Shown here: positions 33,272 to 44,576 of the stretch, in pieces
Position numbering within the stretch: the first letter of the stretch is position 1
How the letters are laid out: each line of letters starts with the position of its first letter
Origin: Lycium barbarum
Lineage: Eukaryota; Streptophyta; Magnoliopsida; Solanales; Solanaceae
Assembly: GCF_019175385.1 (NCBI RefSeq)
Contig: NC_083340.1
Span: 11,110,336-11,174,335, forward strand
DNA: 64,000 nt
Direction of reading: 5' to 3'
Made by a program: the position numbers and the translations under genes
Notes under the pieces: model-generated
Seen by the model: the letters and a program-made list of their open reading frames with translations, nothing else
What the model was told of the DNA's origin: nothing
Databases searched by the model: none

Positions 33272-34376
33272 CCTCCAGTCTAATTAAGCTAAGCCACTGA
33301 CGTAGATTTGTTCGTCCTTTCTTGCTTTACAATTCTCATGTATGTGTTTGTTTCCCCGTACGATCGTGGTACACTTTTGTGTGTCCAAGCATGTATGTAT
33401 ACGTAAATAAATGGATATGCTAGCAAGTTTTTGTCACAGAGATTCATCTATAGAGCATTAACCATATTAATTACTGTATTAGACTGATGCTCTACGTAGT
33501 CACTTGTCAGTTGAGTAAAGTTTTTCCATAATATATCGTTGTTGTTATTCTAAGTTCGTAAGGAACTACTTCATTTCTCGTTTTCCTTGTTTATTTATTA
33601 TATTGAAAAAGATCTGCGAATTCGTAACTCCCAAGTGCTCTAGCATGTAATAGTAATCATTAAATAATAATCAAAAAACAATATCATCTCAATTATCTGT
33701 CTGTTCTTAACCAACAATGGAAGGTGTTCGAACACTATTAGTATTGTCTTAAAAAGAATCTTACTAATGGTAAAGAATTCAGAGTTGCCACACCATCCAG
33801 TATAGTTCTGCTCCAAACCAAAATGGCCCAACATGTAATTTCAATTGGACCCAGAAAAAATTGGACTTTGGGCCCAGAAAAAATTGGACTTTGGGCCCAT
33901 AGTGTTAGCACAACCTAGCCATTTTTCACCCTATAATGAAAAATAACCAGGAGTATAAAATTTCACATTGAACATCGTGATAATATCCTAAACCTCCACT
34001 TGTGGAATTTCAAATTCTATGATGATAGGTAGTAATTTTCAACTAACGAAACTAAAAAGTGGCTATTTATGAATTTATTAGCTGGCTCATGATCACAAAG
34101 TTGAACCGGGTCACACATTTTCAAGTATTAACACTATACCCCCAATACATTCAAATAAATACCAAAACCTCCTGAAAAACTACTGAATGTTGTTACGCAT
34201 CGAAATCGAAAAAGCATCCACCCACCCACCAAAACTCGTCAATCAAAGCTTCAAAAACGGAGGCACACAATCGAAAAATGAACTTAAGACGCTTATTTGG
34301 AGAAGATGAAGATGAATCCGAAGAAGAAGAAGAAGAAAGGGACCACGACAAGAGAATAATAATCATCACCGTCTAA
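33272..34376. repeat. Host segment, copy C, with a short 5' coding stub
   Basis: CCAGTCTAATTAAGCTAAGCC and GTAGTCACTTGTCAGTTGAG match copies A and B at lower identity. A 24-base unit (GGGCCCAGAAAAAATTGGAC plus TTT) is repeated at 33844-33900. From 33895 the block with GTGTTAGCACAACCTAGCC through GAACCGGGTCACACATTTTC and GTTACGCA matches copy E (42078-42454) closely. Confidence 0.7.
34278..34376 (+). CDS. Short acidic ORF, possible first exon, unidentified
   Basis: ATG at 34278 opens 32 codons (MNLRRLFGEDEDESEEEEEE then RDHDKR and a run of Ile) ending at TAA 34374-34376. Its upstream 150 bases are conserved at 42239-42440, where the same ATG AAC TTA context survives but is cut after three codons by a LINE. 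Conservation of upstream sequence up to this ATG suggests a former gene start, perhaps related to the acidic exon-like piece at 9602. I do not recognise the protein, and it may be only the 5' end of a lost gene. Confidence 0.3.
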   Translation: MNLRRLFGEDEDESEEEEEERDHDKRIIIITV

Positions 34377-35298
34377 TTCAGCATCTCATTGGATATGTAA
34401 GCTAGGCATAGATTCATATGCAGGAGCATTATCCATATTATTGTACCGATCGATGCTGTAGTCACTTGTCAGTTGAGTAAAGTTTTTCCATAATAATATT
34501 GTTGTTGTTATTCTAAATTTGTAATTCAGAAGCTATTTCTTTACTGCTGTTTCATTTCTCTTCTTCCTTGTTTATCCATTTTCCTTGAAAAGATATGTGC
34601 ATTCGGAACCCCAAGTGTGTAATATTAATACCAAAGATAAAAAGAAAAGAAGAAACGAATATCATCTCAATTTATTTGTCTAAGGATTAGTTTTTCTATG
34701 TTGCAAGCTATTCCAAGTGAAAACTAAATATGTTAAGAGATGTATGAGATAGGAGACAAATAAATAATGGAAAAGGGAAGAAAGAGAGGAAAACTGTGTA
34801 GAGGATTGAGAAAGTACTACGGAGAGATAGTTTTCACGAATTATATTTCTTGAGTAGTCATTTTCTTTTTGGATGAACTGAGTCGTCAAGTTTTTTGTCC
34901 TTTGTGAAATAGTAATATTAGTGCACTATGAATTCCTTGTAAAATTCCTCGTAAAAATATAGTTTCGTCAGCAAGCTAACAGACTTGTCTTATTTCGAAT
35001 TGCGGTGTCATTGTCTTTTTCATTTTTGTAGGACCCAACCAATTAATGGATTAGAATGAATGGTACCTAACAAGAAAGTAAGTTAACATAAGCTTCATTT
35101 CACAAACACGCATTTGCATAACTATATAAGAATAGTCCATGATATTATTAGTGCGGAAACGATAAAAATACAGTAATTGACATAGTTTAGATTGATGTGA
35201 TCCTAATTCATAAAGAACGGCTGACACTTTTATTAATATAAAGAGAGAAAGTAACTTACAAGATTGAATACTCTTATAGGCTTTATGTTCTGTCTTAC
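34377..35298. repeat. Host segment, copy D
   Basis: A further copy begins at about 34400 (CATAGATTCATATGCAGGAGCATT) and shares GTAGTCACTTGTCAGTTGAG, TTCTTCCTTGTTTAT and TCATCTCAATTTATTTGTC with A-C. Its tail (TTAACATAAGCTTCATTTCA, CAAACACGCATTTG) reappears near 39710. The CACTA element is inserted at its end. Confidence 0.65.
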
Positions 35299-38200
35299 CA
35301 CTACTAAAAAAACGGGTTTTTTCAACCGCATATTTTCGACCTCACTTTTTGGTGGAAAAAAAATTGACCACATGAGGTTGAAATTTTCAAAATTTTTATT
35401 TTTTTTATTTTTTTTTATTTCGACCTCATGAGGTCAAAACTTATTTTTGTACAAATAATAAATGAGAAAAAACATTTTTAAAACTTACATTATATAAATA
35501 AAATAACTAAAAAAAAAAAGCATATTTCGACCGCACGCGGTCGAAATAATAAACTTCTAAAATTTAATATACTCCCCCAAACTTCAATCGTGCAATTCCC
35601 ATTTCCCACAACCAAAACCTAATTACATTAAAACTCCCACCCCCACTATACCCCTACCCCGCCGCCGACACTCCACCCCCACCACACCCCTATCCCGCCG
35701 CCGACACTCCATTCCCACCACGCCCCTCCCCGCCACTGACGCCCCATCCCCACCACTGCTTGTCCTCCGTCGCCGCCGTTGCTGTTCGCCGCCAGTAAAG
35801 GTAAGACATTTTTTTGCCATTTTTTTCAATCTCATTTCTATCATTATTAGTTACATAATTGTAGTTTAATTAGTAGATTACTTATATTTATTGTTAAAGT
35901 TTGCATTTGTAGCTATTTGTTAAAATTTTACTAAGTGTAAATTGAAATTTATTTGCTATTCTAGTAGCAAGTTCCCCACTGTAAGTTTTTTTTTTGTTTT
36001 TATTTAGTTATTTTCTCTTTTCTTCAGAATATCCATGTGGGTTTCTTAGTTTGTCCCTCATTGCTTAAAGTTTGATGCCTAGATAACCAGGATTTTGGTT
36101 TTTATATGTGGGTTTAGCAGCTTTTTCTGTTCTTGTGATTCTTCTTATTTTTTTTACTTTAGAATATGCTCTCTTTTTGCCTATTATGCCTATCAGTGCT
36201 TTATCTAACCTATACTTGAACGGTTGTATTGGGTTGTGGTTTCTTGGTATGTTCCATTCTTGCTCCCTCCCAGGTCACAAAAATGGAAGAAAAAGAAAAA
36301 TTGCCCTAAGAAAGATGTAATGGTGACCTAATAAACCATGGCAAAAAAATAGAATTTTATGGCCAACTTGTGTGATTAAGGAGTATTTGATGAGTTTCTT
36401 TTCCTATCTGTCCTTTGATTATGTTTATAGGACAAGAACATTACAATAGATTAAGGCCACTGAGCTACCGAGGAGCAGATGTTTTTGTCCTAGCATTCTT
36501 CTTGGTTAGTCGTGCGAGCTATAAGAACATACTTAAAAAGGTGTGTTCTGTTGAAGCCAAATCGCTTTGGTATAAAAGATACATCTTTATGCAGCTCACT
36601 ATCTGCAGTGCGAATCATTTAGGCAAAAGGAGCTGCTTACATTTTATTTGACAAATAGGCAAGTGAAGTTAAAGTTTTGAAATATACATAGAAAGATGAA
36701 GATTAATCTATCCTCCAGGCCGGAACCAATATGCAGATTATATCAAACAGTGACAGAAACAACTTTTTGAAAAATATGGTGGAAACTAATTTCACTGTAA
36801 AGTCCAAATCCCGAGCCAAAACCAAGAGATGTAGTATTATCTGTCGCGGGATAGATTCAAAATATGTAAAAACACGGTGTTAACCAAAAGGAAAAATGCA
36901 CAAGTTAGTACTCCTCACTTTGGTATTAAAGAGAATTCCTGTAACCTTGTTCTTCTTGGAAGGGGATTTCGAGGTGAATGAAACGGTCTGATTGCGGCTC
37001 TATTTGTAGTCAAGTGGACAAGTAATGCATGTGTCTATCTCCATCACTTATTTACTTATTTTCTTCTCTCTTTGAACAAATTCACATGGGTTACTCTTGC
37101 TATTTGGCAGTAGAAATTATTTTTTACCCTTAATCTGCTTCTTTTATTGGAGGTGAATTAATCTCTCTTTACTTCTTTTATCTTCTTCAAACAATTCACA
37201 TCATCACGTGGGTTAGTCTTCAATCATTAATCGTTAGGTACATGGCCCATTAATGAAATTCTTTTGAAAAGGTCATCCTATGTACTGCTATACATTAGAG
37301 GTTGATGTTTTTGGCAATGAAATCATGAACTGTTTATCCCACAGGGACCACTCTATGTAATGCTGCTAGTATTAATATACAAATAACATCTCTTGCATTG
37401 GACAGTTTCGTTGACAAGGAAAGAAAAGTTAAAAAAACGAAGAAGCTGATCCTGCATATCCAAACTGCAACACTATCACTGCCAAATATGGTTTTCCTTC
37501 CTTCACTAACTTCAGTACTTTTGTTTTAACTAAATTTACCACTATCATTGTATCCTTCAATTTTAGACCGAGTTTCAACAACACAAGTTGGAATATTGTG
37601 TTAGTCAGCCAGTAGTTTATGGATGTTTAACTTTACGATGTTTAAGTGTTTGAATGTAGAAAGTAGTTTATGGTTGTTTAACTTTACGATATTTAAGTGT
37701 TTGAATGTAGTTTTAAGGATATATAGAAGTACTTTAAATTGAAACTTGAGGTTGAATTTGATTTTAGAATGTAAAGTTTATGATTGTAGAAGTACTTTGA
37801 TGAATTGGACGTGTTGATGAATTGCATTGTTGATTTGGTTGATGAGTGTGATTGGCAGGTGGGTTGCTATAAAAGCAGCTGAATTTTGGAAATTTTTCTA
37901 GATTTTTGACCTCATGAGGTCGAATAGTCACCCAGATATTGATAATTTTCGACCTCATGAGGTCGAAATTGTACTCAGAAATTATAATTTCGACCGCACG
38001 AGGTCGAAAATCTGGGCACAATTTTGAATTTCGACCTCATGAGGTCGAAATCTGGCAACAATATTGCTAAATTTCGACCTCATGCTGTCGAAATTAGGAA
38101 TTTTTTTATTATTATTTTTATTTTCTATCGTATTTCGACCACAGGAGATCGAAAATTTTAAATAATATTTGCGTAAAATAATATTTTCGACCGCGTGCGG

Positions 38201-38454
38201 TCGAAATTTTTTATTAATATTTAAATAAAAATAAATTTTTCGACCTCATGTGGTCGAATTTTTTTTTTAATTTAGGTAGAAAACTTATTTCGACCGCGTG
38301 TGGTCGAAAATTTTCGACCACGTGAGGTCGAAAAAAATTTCACCCTAGCTGTTAGCGACCATGCCTTGCGGTCGAAATTTTGATCGAAAATTGGCCTTTT
38401 TCGACCGCGTGTGGTCGAAAATTTTGGTCGAATTTTACTGTTTTTTTAGTAGTG
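35299..38454. mobile_element. Non-autonomous CACTA element, 3,156 bp
   Basis: The ends are CACTACTAAAAAAAC and its exact complement GTTTTTTTAGTAGTG, flanked by the 3-bp duplication TAC (35296-35298 and 38455-38457), as in En/Spm-type CACTA elements. Subterminal regions carry inverted motifs of the form TTCGACC-N6-GGTCGAA, sparse on the left (35335-35545) and dense on the right (37900-38430). The interior has no transposase-like frame. A Pro/Ala-rich C-rich block (35625-35800) followed by a GTAAGAC donor-like site might be captured exon sequence, and a 51-base unit is duplicated at 37611-37712. Confidence 0.9.
37900..38430. repeat. Subterminal palindrome cluster of CACTA element
   Basis: About a dozen palindromes occur at intervals of roughly 40-55 bases, for example TTCGACCTCATGAGGTCGAA near 37950 and 38030, TTCGACCGCGTGCGGTCGAA near 38187, and TTCGACCGCGTGTGGTCGAA near 38290 and 38400. 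Arms TTTCGACC and GGTCGAAA are nearly constant while the six central bases vary. By analogy with En/Spm these would be binding sites for an element-encoded DNA-binding protein. Confidence 0.85.
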
Positions 38455-40634
38455 TACTTAATAAATCCTAGCTAGCATGTATTTATACTACTAGATCTAA
38501 TTCTTTCCTAAAAAGGATCTAAATCCCTCCCTAGCTCGTGACTAATCAAAATTGAGCCGATCGACCATTGTTCTCAATATTTGTACTATACACCCCCAGT
38601 ACATTAAATAAATACCAAAACGTCCCAAAAACCAAATTTCTTAAGCAAATACAAGCCAAGATCGTTAAATAAAATGACCATGGAACCTAAGTAGGCAAAG
38701 TTAAGTCAATTTTGGAAGACGAAATAAAATTGAGTTACTATAATGATCAACTATCTAAATTTGAATGATCATTCAAGCTTTTAACTCGAAAACTCTAAAA
38801 ATATCATAGAGAATTTATATGACGTCAGCAATATAGTACGTTTCTCAGCAGTACTTAATTATCACTATTAATTGGATGTTACAGGTCAAAAGTGAAGTAT
38901 GTAAAGGTATATTTGTAATTAGCCATATGGCGCGATTACAGTTATATTATACGTACGTGCTATACTTATAATTACTTGTTTGGAAATGGATTATTTTTGT
39001 GATATCATTCCATTTTTTTTTCTTTCATTTATACAGGAACCATTGAATTCATCAAATACCGATTCCTATCTCGAAAACCTATTTTAGATCCACTAGAGCA
39101 TGTAGATCTACTAGACTACAAAGAAAAAGTTGGTAGCAACAGAACTCTTTCTAAATCACTAGAGACAGTCACCTACAATAATCAGTCTACCTACGCAACA
39201 TTGCACCTTTTTACTGAGTAAAATTTCAAAAATTGTTATGGACATAGAATTGTTTTAACTCAACTTGATGGTGAATTCGGAATTTCTTGGAATTCGAAAA
39301 AGTCCAACAAGTTAGTTTTCACAATTTTTCACTTCAAATCACTCATAGAATATTAAAAATCAACTCCAATTTGTATTTATATTCAATTACAATTATAATC
39401 TTAAATTTGAAAACAAGTACTAATTTTTTTCAAATTTCCCATTTTTTATGTCCAAACCCCACTTAATAATGCCACCTTTTCACTGATATACAGCTGAAAT
39501 GGGCGGGCTTCTTTTGGAAACTTCGATGAAGGACCAACTTTGACTTAGATTTAGCTACAATTGAGTATTGCTAATAACGTTTCACATAAACACAAAAGGA
39601 AAAGAAGTTTTTGTGATGTCATTAATGGAAACTTCCATTCTCATCCTTTGAAATGACTCTTGTGATATCATTAACGGGATAGAATGAAAGGTAACAATGA
39701 AGTAATTAACATAGGTCTCATTTCACAAACACGCGTTTGAACTTTCATCTTTTTACATTTTTTTCAATGATTCCTTAATTAAGTATTAGAAATTGCTCTA
39801 AGTCCATCTTACATCCCTTTAATCTCCAAAATAAGAATTTTCTGCATCATGCAGAGAGGAAGCATAACCGCACAAGGATCCTATTAAAAGTCCCTCTTTA
39901 GGATAAATGGATATCAGTCAAGAACGACAATTTACTCGGATGATTCCTTAGGCCATGCAAGCAATAATCACAATTAAAAAAAAAATCCTTTTCAAGTTTG
40001 CTTCACACCACACAATTTAAATACATTCCAGGCATTTCTTGGAAACTTTGGCGGATTACAAATTTAGATATCTAGTTGCGAATTCACGTAAACCCAATAT
40101 TTTTTTCAAAGTATGTATAGTAAGAAATCTAGTAAATATTTAATTGTAAACTTAATTATTATTATAGTATTAATCTAAAATTGATATAAAAAACCAAAAA
40201 TTTATATTTTGTGCCTCATACAACTGATAATAGTTATATGAGCTTCTTTTTTATCTCACATATCAATAGACTCAAAGTATGTGGACTAAAAAGTGTAAGA
40301 TCTGAATCCCACTTACTTGTGAGACGAAAAAAAAATCAAATTTATTGTCAATTATATGAGAAAAAAATAAAAACGTAAAAAGCCATAGACTTCAAAGTGC
40401 AAATCGTAAACCGCCCGGAATGAAAACGCTACGAAACGTAATTAGGATATGATCTCCACAATTTATTCAAACATGCATGAGTGACTCATCAATCAGTCAA
40501 CTCATTTGTTGTTTTTTCTTGCAAATTAAATACCTTGCGTCATCTTTTAATAGATATGTTGACAAACAGTTTTGGTAGTCTGACTTTTGTTTTCATTACC
40601 ATGCTCGGTTGGAAAGGGATTTTGTGTGGATGAG
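38455..40634. other. Intergenic; partial further copy of host segment
   Basis: CACCCCCAGTACATTAAATA and AAGCAAATACAAGCCAAGATC (38590-38660) parallel 12130-12191 plus 22325-22345, that is, the pre-insertion sequence around the Tekay target. CATTTCACAAACACGCGTTTG near 39720 parallels copy D. Otherwise the stretch is AT-rich and I see no gene. Confidence 0.5.
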
Positions 40635-40811
40635 CAGAAGCGGAATCAGGATTCGAGGCTTGTGGATTCAAAATTTTAATTCGTTTAAGTTACTGGGTTC
40701 TAAATTTACAATTTATACATCTTCAATGAAATTCTCAAGACAAATACATGATTTAGACCAAAGTTACTGGGTTCGACCGAACCCCCGAATACTATGCTAG
40801 CTTCGCCTCCG
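40635..40811. mobile_element. hAT-like MITE, 177 bp
   Basis: CAGAAGCGGAATCAG at the left pairs imperfectly with the complement of the right end (CGGAGGCGAAGCTAG), flanked by TGGATGAG and CGGATGAG, an 8-bp duplication with one mismatch. The inner phrases ACTGGGTTC and GACCGAACCCCCGAATACTA are typical of a small, abundant plant element family of this shape. Boundaries are reasonable and the superfamily is inferred from the 8-bp duplication. Confidence 0.5.
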
Positions 40812-41567
40812 CGGATGAGTCTTGAATATGATAAGTCAGCTCGACCAATAAAAGATAGTTTTGCTGCTCTCCTCCTTTTGTTTGGTAAGGCTTTTCAGTC
40901 CGTTTTATCTATCAACTATGTTGAAAGTTTTACTTAATGGATTGTGATTAATGGGAGGAAAAATAGCAAGAATGAGAGGGCGTAACCGTAATTTTTTTCC
41001 AACAAAAAGGGCGAGATGTGAGGATTAGTTGCAATAAGGCAGGCTTAAATAAAAATCTAAAGAAAACTAAATAGTGGTGACTTTTGGAGATTATATTTCT
41101 TTAGAGCACTTAAATAAAAGGTTAAAAGGCAAAATTCTAGGAAAATAGATAAATGGAACGGCAGGCTTTTGAAGCATGTCATGTCACCGGGCCTATATAT
41201 ATATATATATGAGTTAATACATAAATACCCCCTTAGAGATTACACTTTTTTTCAAAAAGACACCTTAATTTTGCGGGGGTCCTATTAACTCCTTGAACCA
41301 ATTCAAAGTGGAATTAATACAACCTTCCTAGCTCAATATCAGTTTTAATGAAGAGTGTCTACATCACGCACCACTCTTATTCCGACAAGCCATTTTTCTA
41401 TTTTTAACTATTTTTATATTTCTTCATTTTTCTTTTTCCTTTCTCTTTACTCTTTTCTTTTCATTTTCTCTTTGCTGCTTCTCAAAAGTTCAAAACTTCT
41501 GTTCCCCACTTTCCCTTATCACTTCTCCCCACCATTCTCTCTTCTTCTTTTCTTCCTTTTTTTAGGT

Positions 41568-41569
<2 letters not shown>
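40812..41569. other. Intergenic, low complexity; no gene
   Basis: A (TA)8 tract near 41193-41210 is followed by GAGTTAATACATAAATACCC, which looks like one end of a repeat whose partner I cannot find. A pyrimidine-rich stretch (41385-41560) gives a spurious open frame. Confidence 0.5.
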
Positions 41570-41639
<70 letters not shown>

Positions 41640-41668
41640 ATCTACATGTACATATACATATATATAGG
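41570..41668. repeat. Compound microsatellite (TA)n(TG)n
   Basis: About 26 TA units (41570-41621) are followed by about nine TG units (41621-41639) and a decayed TATA-rich tail. Confidence 0.95.
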
Positions 41669-42077
41669 CTAAAGTCATAGATGGACCCCTAAACTTATCC
41701 TGATTTTCCATTTAGACCCCCTAACTGAAACGTTGACCATCTGAAGTCCCGAACATAAGATAAACTGTGTCATTTGCACCCCTCGTGCCAGCTGGGCACA
41801 CGCGTGCAGCTCACTTGCTGTGACATGAAAAAACGGACCAATAAAAATAAGTCATGTCAACAAAAAAAAAAATTATTTAAATAATTTTAAGAAAATCTGA
41901 AAAACCCAACCCATCCTCTCCGATAGCCCACTTCACCGCCGCCACTGCCGCTGCTGCCTCCGCCGCCCCCACCGCCGCCGCTTCAAAATCTATGTAAATA
42001 ATTAAAAAAAAATGGTGTCGTTTTTCGTCGGAGATTTGTTTAAATAGATTTTGAAGTGGAGCAGCCACTGGGTGGCG
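41669..42077. other. Repeat-like intergenic sequence, no gene
   Basis: GGCTAAAGTCATAGATGGAC and the following block resemble the start of a dispersed plant element but no matching right end is visible. A GCC-rich patch (41935-41985) creates an Ala-rich minus frame (41877-42089) that I do not accept as a gene. Confidence 0.4.
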
Positions 42078-42447
42078 TAGTGTTAGCACAACCTAGCCAT
42101 TTTTAGCCCTATAATTGAAAAATAATCGCTATCATAGAATATAAAATTTCACACTGAACATCGTGATGATATCCTAAACTTCCACTAACGAAGCTAAAAA
42201 GTGGCTATTTTATGAATTTATTGGGTGGCTCGTGATTACAAAGTTGAACCGGGTCACACATTTTCGGGTATTTACACTATACCCCTAATACATTCAAATA
42301 AATACCAAAACCTCCTGAAAAACCACTTAATGTTGTTACGCAAACACTAGCATAAGATGGAAATCGAAAAAGCACCCACCCACCCAGCAAAACTCATCAA
42401 TCAAAGATTCAAAAACAGAGGCACACAATCGAAAAATGAACTTAAAA
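42078..42447. repeat. Host segment, copy E (partial)
   Basis: From GTGTTAGCACAACCTAGCC to GAAAAATGAACTTAAAA it is closely similar to 33895-34290 (copy C), including GAACCGGGTCACACATTTTC and AAAAGCACCCACCCACCCA. It is cut after the conserved ATG by a LINE fragment. Confidence 0.8.
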
Positions 42448-42867
42448 GATAGGCCAAAGAATTATTGGGGAGAGGTAATTAGACAGGACATGACGCATCT
42501 CTAGCTTACCGAGGACATGACCTTAGATAGGAGGGTATGAAGGACTCAGATCAAGGTAGAAGGCTAGTAGGTAGTCGCGCTTATCCTTTCTTGCGAGTAG
42601 TTGCATTGATCTTTAGTTTCTTGTCCCTTGATTTCTGCGAGTATCCGTTTGCACAAAATGGTTTATCATGGCTTATTCACTTTCGTTGTTTTCATTTTCA
42701 TAATTGCTTTGAATTGTATACCCGTATCTAACCTGTCATGCTTTTTCTTGAGCCGAGGGTCTTCCGGAAACAGTCTCCCTACCTAAGGTAGGGGTAAGGT
42801 CTGCGTACACTCTACCCTCCCCAGACCCCACATTGTGGGATTCACTGGGTATGTTGTTTGTTTGTTA
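42448..42867 (+). mobile_element. 5'-truncated RTE-type LINE, 3' end
   Basis: The first codons read DRPKNYWGEVIRQDMTHL, then a stop, LTEDMTLDRRV, a stop, and RTQIKVEG: the conserved C-terminal end of RTE LINE reverse-transcriptase proteins with two nonsense changes. The 3' untranslated region contains GGTCTTCCGGAAACAG and CGTACACTCTACCCTCCCC, the familiar tail of this Solanaceae family, and ends in a short (TTG)-like tract. About 420 bases remain, so it is dead on arrival. Confidence 0.8.
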
Positions 42868-43803
42868 TAGAGAATGATTGTTATACACCTATAACAACAT
42901 TTGGTGCATAAATAATAGTTGTTTGTTATAGGCGCAAAAAAATGCATAAAAAGCTAACTTTTTATTTTTTAATATTATAAATTTAATAAAATTTTAAGTC
43001 TCAAAGATATGCATACTTCACTATCTAAAATCAAAGAAAGTTGGTACAATTTCAATAAATTGATAACTGAATGTATAAAATTAAGCTGTAAGTCACACAT
43101 TTTAAATTTATTTGAAAAATAAATTCTTTCAAGATTGATGGAAGAAATTTATAATTGTAGCTTGTTCCTTAGATCCCAATCTCGTAGTGGTGATATAACC
43201 CTTGAATTGATGAAGATTTGTATCCAAACTTTCAGCAAATGGGTATCCAATCGTTTTCCCTTTTAAAGGGAATCTAAGAGTTGAACCATTGAATCTTCTA
43301 TCCAAGTAACAATAGGTTGATGGTCCTCGTCAGCACTTTGATTGTCGTCTTCGACTTCCATATTCTCTATGCTTATTATTGGTAATCATAGATATTCTAG
43401 TTTTATAAAGATGGTTAATTATTATATTACCAAAAAAAAGATAGTTGTCATATGGGGCTAATTTTATAAAGAGCGTACTGTTATAAAGTTGGTTGTTGTT
43501 GTTTCAGATAAAATATGTTATAGAGAAGTAAAATATAACATAAAAATCGGTTCTGAAAAAACTTAGTTGTTATAAAGAGGTGTTATTATATGTGAATGTT
43601 GTTATGGATATGACTCTGCTAAGAAAATTGAAGCTAATGTAAGTTTTTTCTTCCTTGAATAGTAGTCAGCAAGACGTGAAATAAAAGAGTTGACATCGGA
43701 GTACCAAAATGCACCTAACAAATAATAGTATGACCAAAGTACCCTTACACAGAAGTAAGAACCTGCATTCTATCACAAATAGAATAAGTGTCAGTAAGAA
43801 GGG
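42868..43803. other. Intergenic, no gene recognised
   Basis: AT-rich. TTATACACCTATAACAACAT (about 42882) and a similar inverted phrase near 43575-43605 (TTATAAAGAGGTGTTATTAT) could be the ends of a decayed foldback element, but the pairing is loose and no target duplication is clear. Confidence 0.35.
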
Positions 43804-44576
43804 TGTCACACCCCAAAACCCACCCTAGACGTGACTGGCATCCGACGTCAGGAACAACATCGGCAGAACCTAAAAAATGCAATAATAACTCTTGAACCCG
43901 CCAGGTTCAACATTCACCTCCAACAATTTATAAATTAAATGTAACAAATCATGAATACATGAATTAAATCAGCGGAAGTCTTTATAATTTAAATGATTCA
44001 CCCCAAAACATGATAGTGTGCCCGAAAGAGTGAAACGACAACTCTTCTTCTACCCACATTCGAATGTATACTAAGGAGCTTCGAAGAATAAGAAGTAAAT
44101 GTCTAACCCATCGGAACGCAGCCCAAAAACTAAAATAAGTAAATGGAATTAAATAAATAGAGTGTCCCACGAACGAATGTATGGGCTTACCAAATCAGCC
44201 ACGACAGCAAGCCCTTCCTACATGCCTGGAGTATCAAGAACCTGCTCTTCTCTGTTACCTAACATACCATCAAAAACAATAATGGTATGCCTGAGTACTT
44301 CGTACTCAGTGAGTGCCTCGGGGACAACGAGTAATAAGAAAATAGAGTACATAATACATAAAGAAATTAGTCTTGCCAGTCAGGTGAGAGCGATGTAAGA
44401 ATCGTTATTCAGTTTATGTATCTCAATAATAAGTATCGGAACCCATTTATAAAGCCTCTTGTAAAGTTACAACTTCAAATATGCCTTTTGAATCGATTAA
44501 GATAGTCATCAACAATTCCATAAGAGAATACGAATGTCACACAAGCCAATACAAGCCCAAGAATCAAGCATATCGC
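43804..44576 (-). mobile_element. Truncated gypsy LTR
   Basis: TGTCACACCCCAAAACCCAC is the complement of a typical chromovirus LTR end (GGGGTGTGACA). Downstream GTACTTCGTACTCAG (about 44295) is a hallmark of these LTR leaders. The sequence stops at the Athila LTR at 44577 and no coding part or second LTR accompanies it, so it was probably a target for, or was truncated by, the Athila. Confidence 0.6.

Noticed and set aside
41877..42089. Ala-rich minus-strand ORF
   Set aside because: Produced by a short GCC-repeat patch, with no conserved context.
42868..43615. Foldback element with TTATA-rich ends
   Set aside because: The two ends pair loosely and no target duplication is visible, so it is listed only as intergenic sequence.
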